Assembly: GCA_041166745.1 (NCBI GenBank)
Contig: JBEEGH010000013.1
Location: 124,001 to 188,000 of the forward strand
DNA length: 64,000 nt
Source of the DNA: DASUCS01 sp041166745
GTDB lineage: Bacteria > Actinomycetota > Acidimicrobiia > Acidimicrobiales > JACDCH01
Direction: 5' to 3'
Shown here: piece after piece, positions 62,053-64,000 of the stretch
Numbering within the stretch: the first letter of the stretch is position 1
Layout of the letters: each line of letters begins with the position of its first letter
Made by a program: the position numbers and the translations under genes
Notes under the pieces: generated by a model
Seen by the model: only the letters and a program-made list of their open reading frames with translations
What the model was told of the DNA's origin: nothing
Databases searched by the model: none

Positions 62053-63198
62053 TCAGTGGAACCGTCGCTCGACCGCGACGTACGAGATGCACGCGGCCGT
62101 GAGGCTCGCTGCGATGCGCGCGCTGAACAGCGACACGCCCGACAGTCCGGTGCGCGCCTCGGTGATCACGAGCAGCAGCGGCCAGTGCCAGAGGTACAGG
62201 CTGTACGAGACACGACCGAGCGCGACCACGGGGCGGGCGGCCAGCAGGGTGGGTACGACGCTGGCCGGGGCGAGCACGACCTGGGCGAGCATCACCGTGG
62301 CGGCGACCGCGACGACGAGATACCAACCCTCGAACATGGTGTGACCCGACGTGGGGGCGACGACGAATGCCAGCAGCAGACCCACAGCGGCAGCGGAGCC
62401 CGCCGCGCTGATGCCCACCTTCGCGGCCGGCGACAACGGCGGGTGATCGCCGTGTAGGCGATGCCCGATGATGGCGGCCAGTACCGCGCCGACGAGAAGG
62501 GCCTGCGCGCGCGTATCGGTGCCGTAGTACGACCGTTGCGTGTGCCAATCCGGTCCGACGAACGCGGCCATCGCAACGGCCGAGGCGAGCGCCAACCCCC
62601 CTGCGAGCAATCCGACGTTGCGCCGTCGCTGATTGCGCCCGCGCCGGTACGCCACGAGCATGAGCAGCGGGGGCCACAAAAGGTAGAACTGCATCTCGAT
62701 CGCCAGCGACCAGCAGTGTTGGAAGGGTGATCGAACGAGGCCGACGAGACTGTGGCCGATCGTGTCGATGAAGCGCCAGTTCACCACCTGCGCGAAGGTT
62801 GCCAGCGCGTCATCGCGAAGGTCGCGCGCGGACTCGAGCGGCGCAATGAACGACCCGAGGGCGACACCGAGCACGATCAAGGTCAGCAATGCCGGGAGCA
62901 GACGCGTGGCTCGGCGGGCCCAAAAGCGCCGGAGATCGATGCGGTCAGTTCGATCGAGCTCGGCGAGCAGCAACGACGTGATGAGAAACCCGCTCAACAC
63001 GAAGAACACGTCGACCCCTAGATAGCCGCCGCTCGCCCAGGTGACGTCGGTGTGGAAGAGCAACACCGCCAAGACGGCCACGCCCCGGACTCCATCGAGG
63101 CCCGCATGGCGCACGCTCCGAACCGGGGGCGCGCCAGTGCGAACGAACAGGCTCGTCTGGAGCATCGGGGGAGCGTTCCCGGAGGAACCCTCGATCAA
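62053..63198 (-). CDS. Acyltransferase 3 family membrane protein
   Basis: A 381-residue protein with about ten hydrophobic segments. RHAGLDGVRGVAVLAVLLFH carries the conserved Arg and His, GYLGVDVFFVLSGFLITSLL the next landmark, and ALGRVSYSLYLWHWPLLLV the C-terminal one. This is the OafA/YrhL membrane domain that O-acylates surface sugars, without the C-terminal SGNH domain of longer members. The TTG start overlaps the VOC stop; an ATG eleven codons later is also possible. Confidence 0.88.
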   Translation of the reverse strand: MIEGSSGNAPPMLQTSLFVRTGAPPVRSVRHAGLDGVRGVAVLAVLLFHTDVTWASGGYLGVDVFFVLSGFLITSLLLAELDRTDRIDLRRFWARRATRLLPALLTLIVLGVALGSFIAPLESARDLRDDALATFAQVVNWRFIDTIGHSLVGLVRSPFQHCWSLAIEMQFYLLWPPLLMLVAYRRGRNQRRRNVGLLAGGLALASAVAMAAFVGPDWHTQRSYYGTDTRAQALLVGAVLAAIIGHRLHGDHPPLSPAAKVGISAAGSAAAVGLLLAFVVAPTSGHTMFEGWYLVVAVAATVMLAQVVLAPASVVPTLLAARPVVALGRVSYSLYLWHWPLLLVITEARTGLSGVSLFSARIAASLTAACISYVAVERRFH

Positions 63199-63545
63199 CC
63201 GGCTTGGTGCAACTCGATGAGGTTTCCGGATGGATCGGTGAGAAACGCCTGCAAGTTCGGGCCAACCGGTGACGAGTCGCTCACCTTGATGTCGCGCCCT
63301 CGCAGCTCGCTGATGGTGTCATCGAGGTCGGCCACGAGAAGCGCGAAGTGCTCGCCGTTCCCCTTGGGCACCTGGCCCTCGATGAGATGCACTTGCTGGC
63401 CGCCGGCATCGAGCCAGGCCCCTCCAAAGCCGAAGTCCGGCCGGTCGGAGCGGGCGTGCAATCCGAGGACACCGACGTAGAAGTCGAGGGCGGCATCGAC
63501 GTCGTCCACGTTGATCGACACGTGATGCACTGCGAGAGGTTCCAC
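63195..63545 (-). CDS. VOC family (glyoxalase/bleomycin-resistance fold) protein
   Basis: A 116-residue protein: AVHHVSINVDDVDAALDFYVGVLGL, GGQQVHLIEGQVP, FLTDPSGNLIELHQAG. The first His, a middle His and the last Glu form the metal triad. Function ranges from lyase to dioxygenase to binding protein. The GTG start has TAATCT seven bases upstream and is probably leaderless. Confidence 0.88.
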   Translation of the reverse strand: MEPLAVHHVSINVDDVDAALDFYVGVLGLHARSDRPDFGFGGAWLDAGGQQVHLIEGQVPKGNGEHFALLVADLDDTISELRGRDIKVSDSSPVGPNLQAFLTDPSGNLIELHQAG

Positions 63546-63555
63546 GCCGGGGAGA

Positions 63556-63855
63556 TTACGCCGACGATTTCGGCGGGTCAGGCTGACCTCCGCCGAGACG
63601 TTGCTGCTCGCGCCTCAGCACGATCTCCTCCGGGTCGCTCAACAGGTAGGCGACAACGCCGTGGGCCACGATCCCGATGCCCCATCCGAGGATCGGGAAC
63701 ACGAACCACGGATAGCCCGCGCCGGTCAGCGCCCAGATCACGACGAGCGAAAGGTTCGTCGCCACGTAGATGGAGAGGTGGAGCAGGAACACGCGTCGGC
63801 GCAGGATCTGTTTGGCCTCGGCTTCCCGAAAGGCTGCTCGTGCGAAGTCGTCCAT
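63556..63855 (-). CDS. 2TM domain protein
   Basis: A 99-residue protein. RRRVFLLHLSIYVATNLSLVVIWALTG and PWFVFPILGWGIGIVAHGVVAYL are the two membrane helices of the 2TM domain, with a basic N-terminus and a Gln/Arg-rich tail. AAGGAG precedes the ATG. It lies just downstream of the gene that runs off the right edge. The function is unknown. Confidence 0.82.
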   Translation of the reverse strand: MDDFARAAFREAEAKQILRRRVFLLHLSIYVATNLSLVVIWALTGAGYPWFVFPILGWGIGIVAHGVVAYLLSDPEEIVLRREQQRLGGGQPDPPKSSA

Positions 63856-63857
63856 CT

Positions 63858-64000
63858 CTATGTCTCCTTGCCGATTAGGCGTTCGATGTTGTTCCGGGCG
63901 CCGTCGAGGATGGCGCTGATGGCCTCCCTGGTGTCGTCGTCGAGGGCGCGCTGACGGCCATCGACGCCGGCTACGAAGTCGTCGAGCACAGAGCCGAGGG
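63858..64000 (-). CDS. Partial gene, C-terminal end only
   Basis: The last 46 codons or so of a minus-strand gene whose start lies beyond the window: LGSVLDDFVAGVDGRQRALD, then DDTREAISAILDGARNNIERLIGKET. The fragment is helical and could be the C-terminus of a regulator or membrane-associated partner of the 2TM protein. It ends two bases before that gene's ATG, so they share a message. The family cannot be assigned. Confidence 0.6.
   Translation of the reverse strand, partial: LGSVLDDFVAGVDGRQRALDDDTREAISAILDGARNNIERLIGKET

Overview
The window looks like chromosomal DNA from a high-GC actinobacterium. An Acidimicrobiia or Ilumatobacter-like soil or aquatic lineage is my best guess, inferred from gene content only. 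Supporting signs are a homodimeric AceE, two DinB/mycothiol-dependent maleylpyruvate-isomerase-type proteins, many GTG and TTG starts, several starts with a -10-like hexamer 6-7 bases upstream and no Shine-Dalgarno (leaderless genes), DUF2277, and an abundance of LLM oxidoreductases, CoA transferases and COG2159-type amidohydrolases. I saw no rRNA, tRNA, CRISPR, insertion sequence or phage gene. Coding density is very high and no gap exceeds 300 bases. Most long ORFs opposite the genes called here are GC-rich shadows.

Region 1 (1-11.3 kb) is mixed housekeeping. It holds a small HTH protein coupled to a coiled-coil protein that runs off the left edge, a methyltransferase, DUF1697, a PAP2 phosphatase, a DinB-like protein, pyruvate dehydrogenase E1 (aceE), RNase H, a J-domain protein, and a hydantoinase/oxoprolinase pair whose B subunit is fused to a GrpB (UPF0157) domain.

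Region 2 (11.3-43.1 kb) is the main feature: a large catabolic island. It contains six amidohydrolase-superfamily proteins, a Liv-type ABC importer with fused LivM-LivG, a soluble Liv-type binding protein without signal peptide, an EamA transporter, a fused indolepyruvate:ferredoxin-type oxidoreductase, a family III CoA transferase, an acyl-CoA ligase, an enoyl-CoA hydratase-like protein, three SDRs, a medium-chain reductase, an epoxide-hydrolase-like enzyme, a cupin of the 2,4'-dihydroxyacetophenone dioxygenase type, a PhyH-like dioxygenase, an HpcH/HpaI aldolase, a class II aldolase with an extra N-terminal domain, and one FadR-type GntR regulator. Five operon heads in the island carry copies of one 19-base motif (consensus GTAATCTcGTATAAGrGAt). 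I infer a single regulon, probably under the GntR protein. The substrate is unknown; uptake, CoA activation, ring or chain oxidation, hydrolysis or decarboxylation, retro-aldol cleavage and 2-oxoacid oxidation are all represented.

Region 3 (43.2-64 kb) is a set of small units: kynureninase and a divergent methyltransferase; an alpha/beta hydrolase; a cold-shock protein; a nitronate monooxygenase-like protein; a membrane protein/DCC thioredoxin-like/TetR operon whose promoter is flanked by two TGAACAyGTTCA palindromes; a benzoylformate-decarboxylase-like ThDP enzyme; a 57-residue secreted Cys-containing peptide divergent from a membrane-anchored sigma-factor-like protein; RidA with a CoA transferase-GNAT fusion; a TetR/diiron-like protein/luciferase-like monooxygenase unit with a perfect GTGTATAC-N6-GTATACAC operator; a peptidoglycan-amidase-fold and a beta-lactamase-fold protein, both without signal peptides; a QueC-like PP-loop protein; an acyltransferase; a VOC protein; and a 2TM protein.
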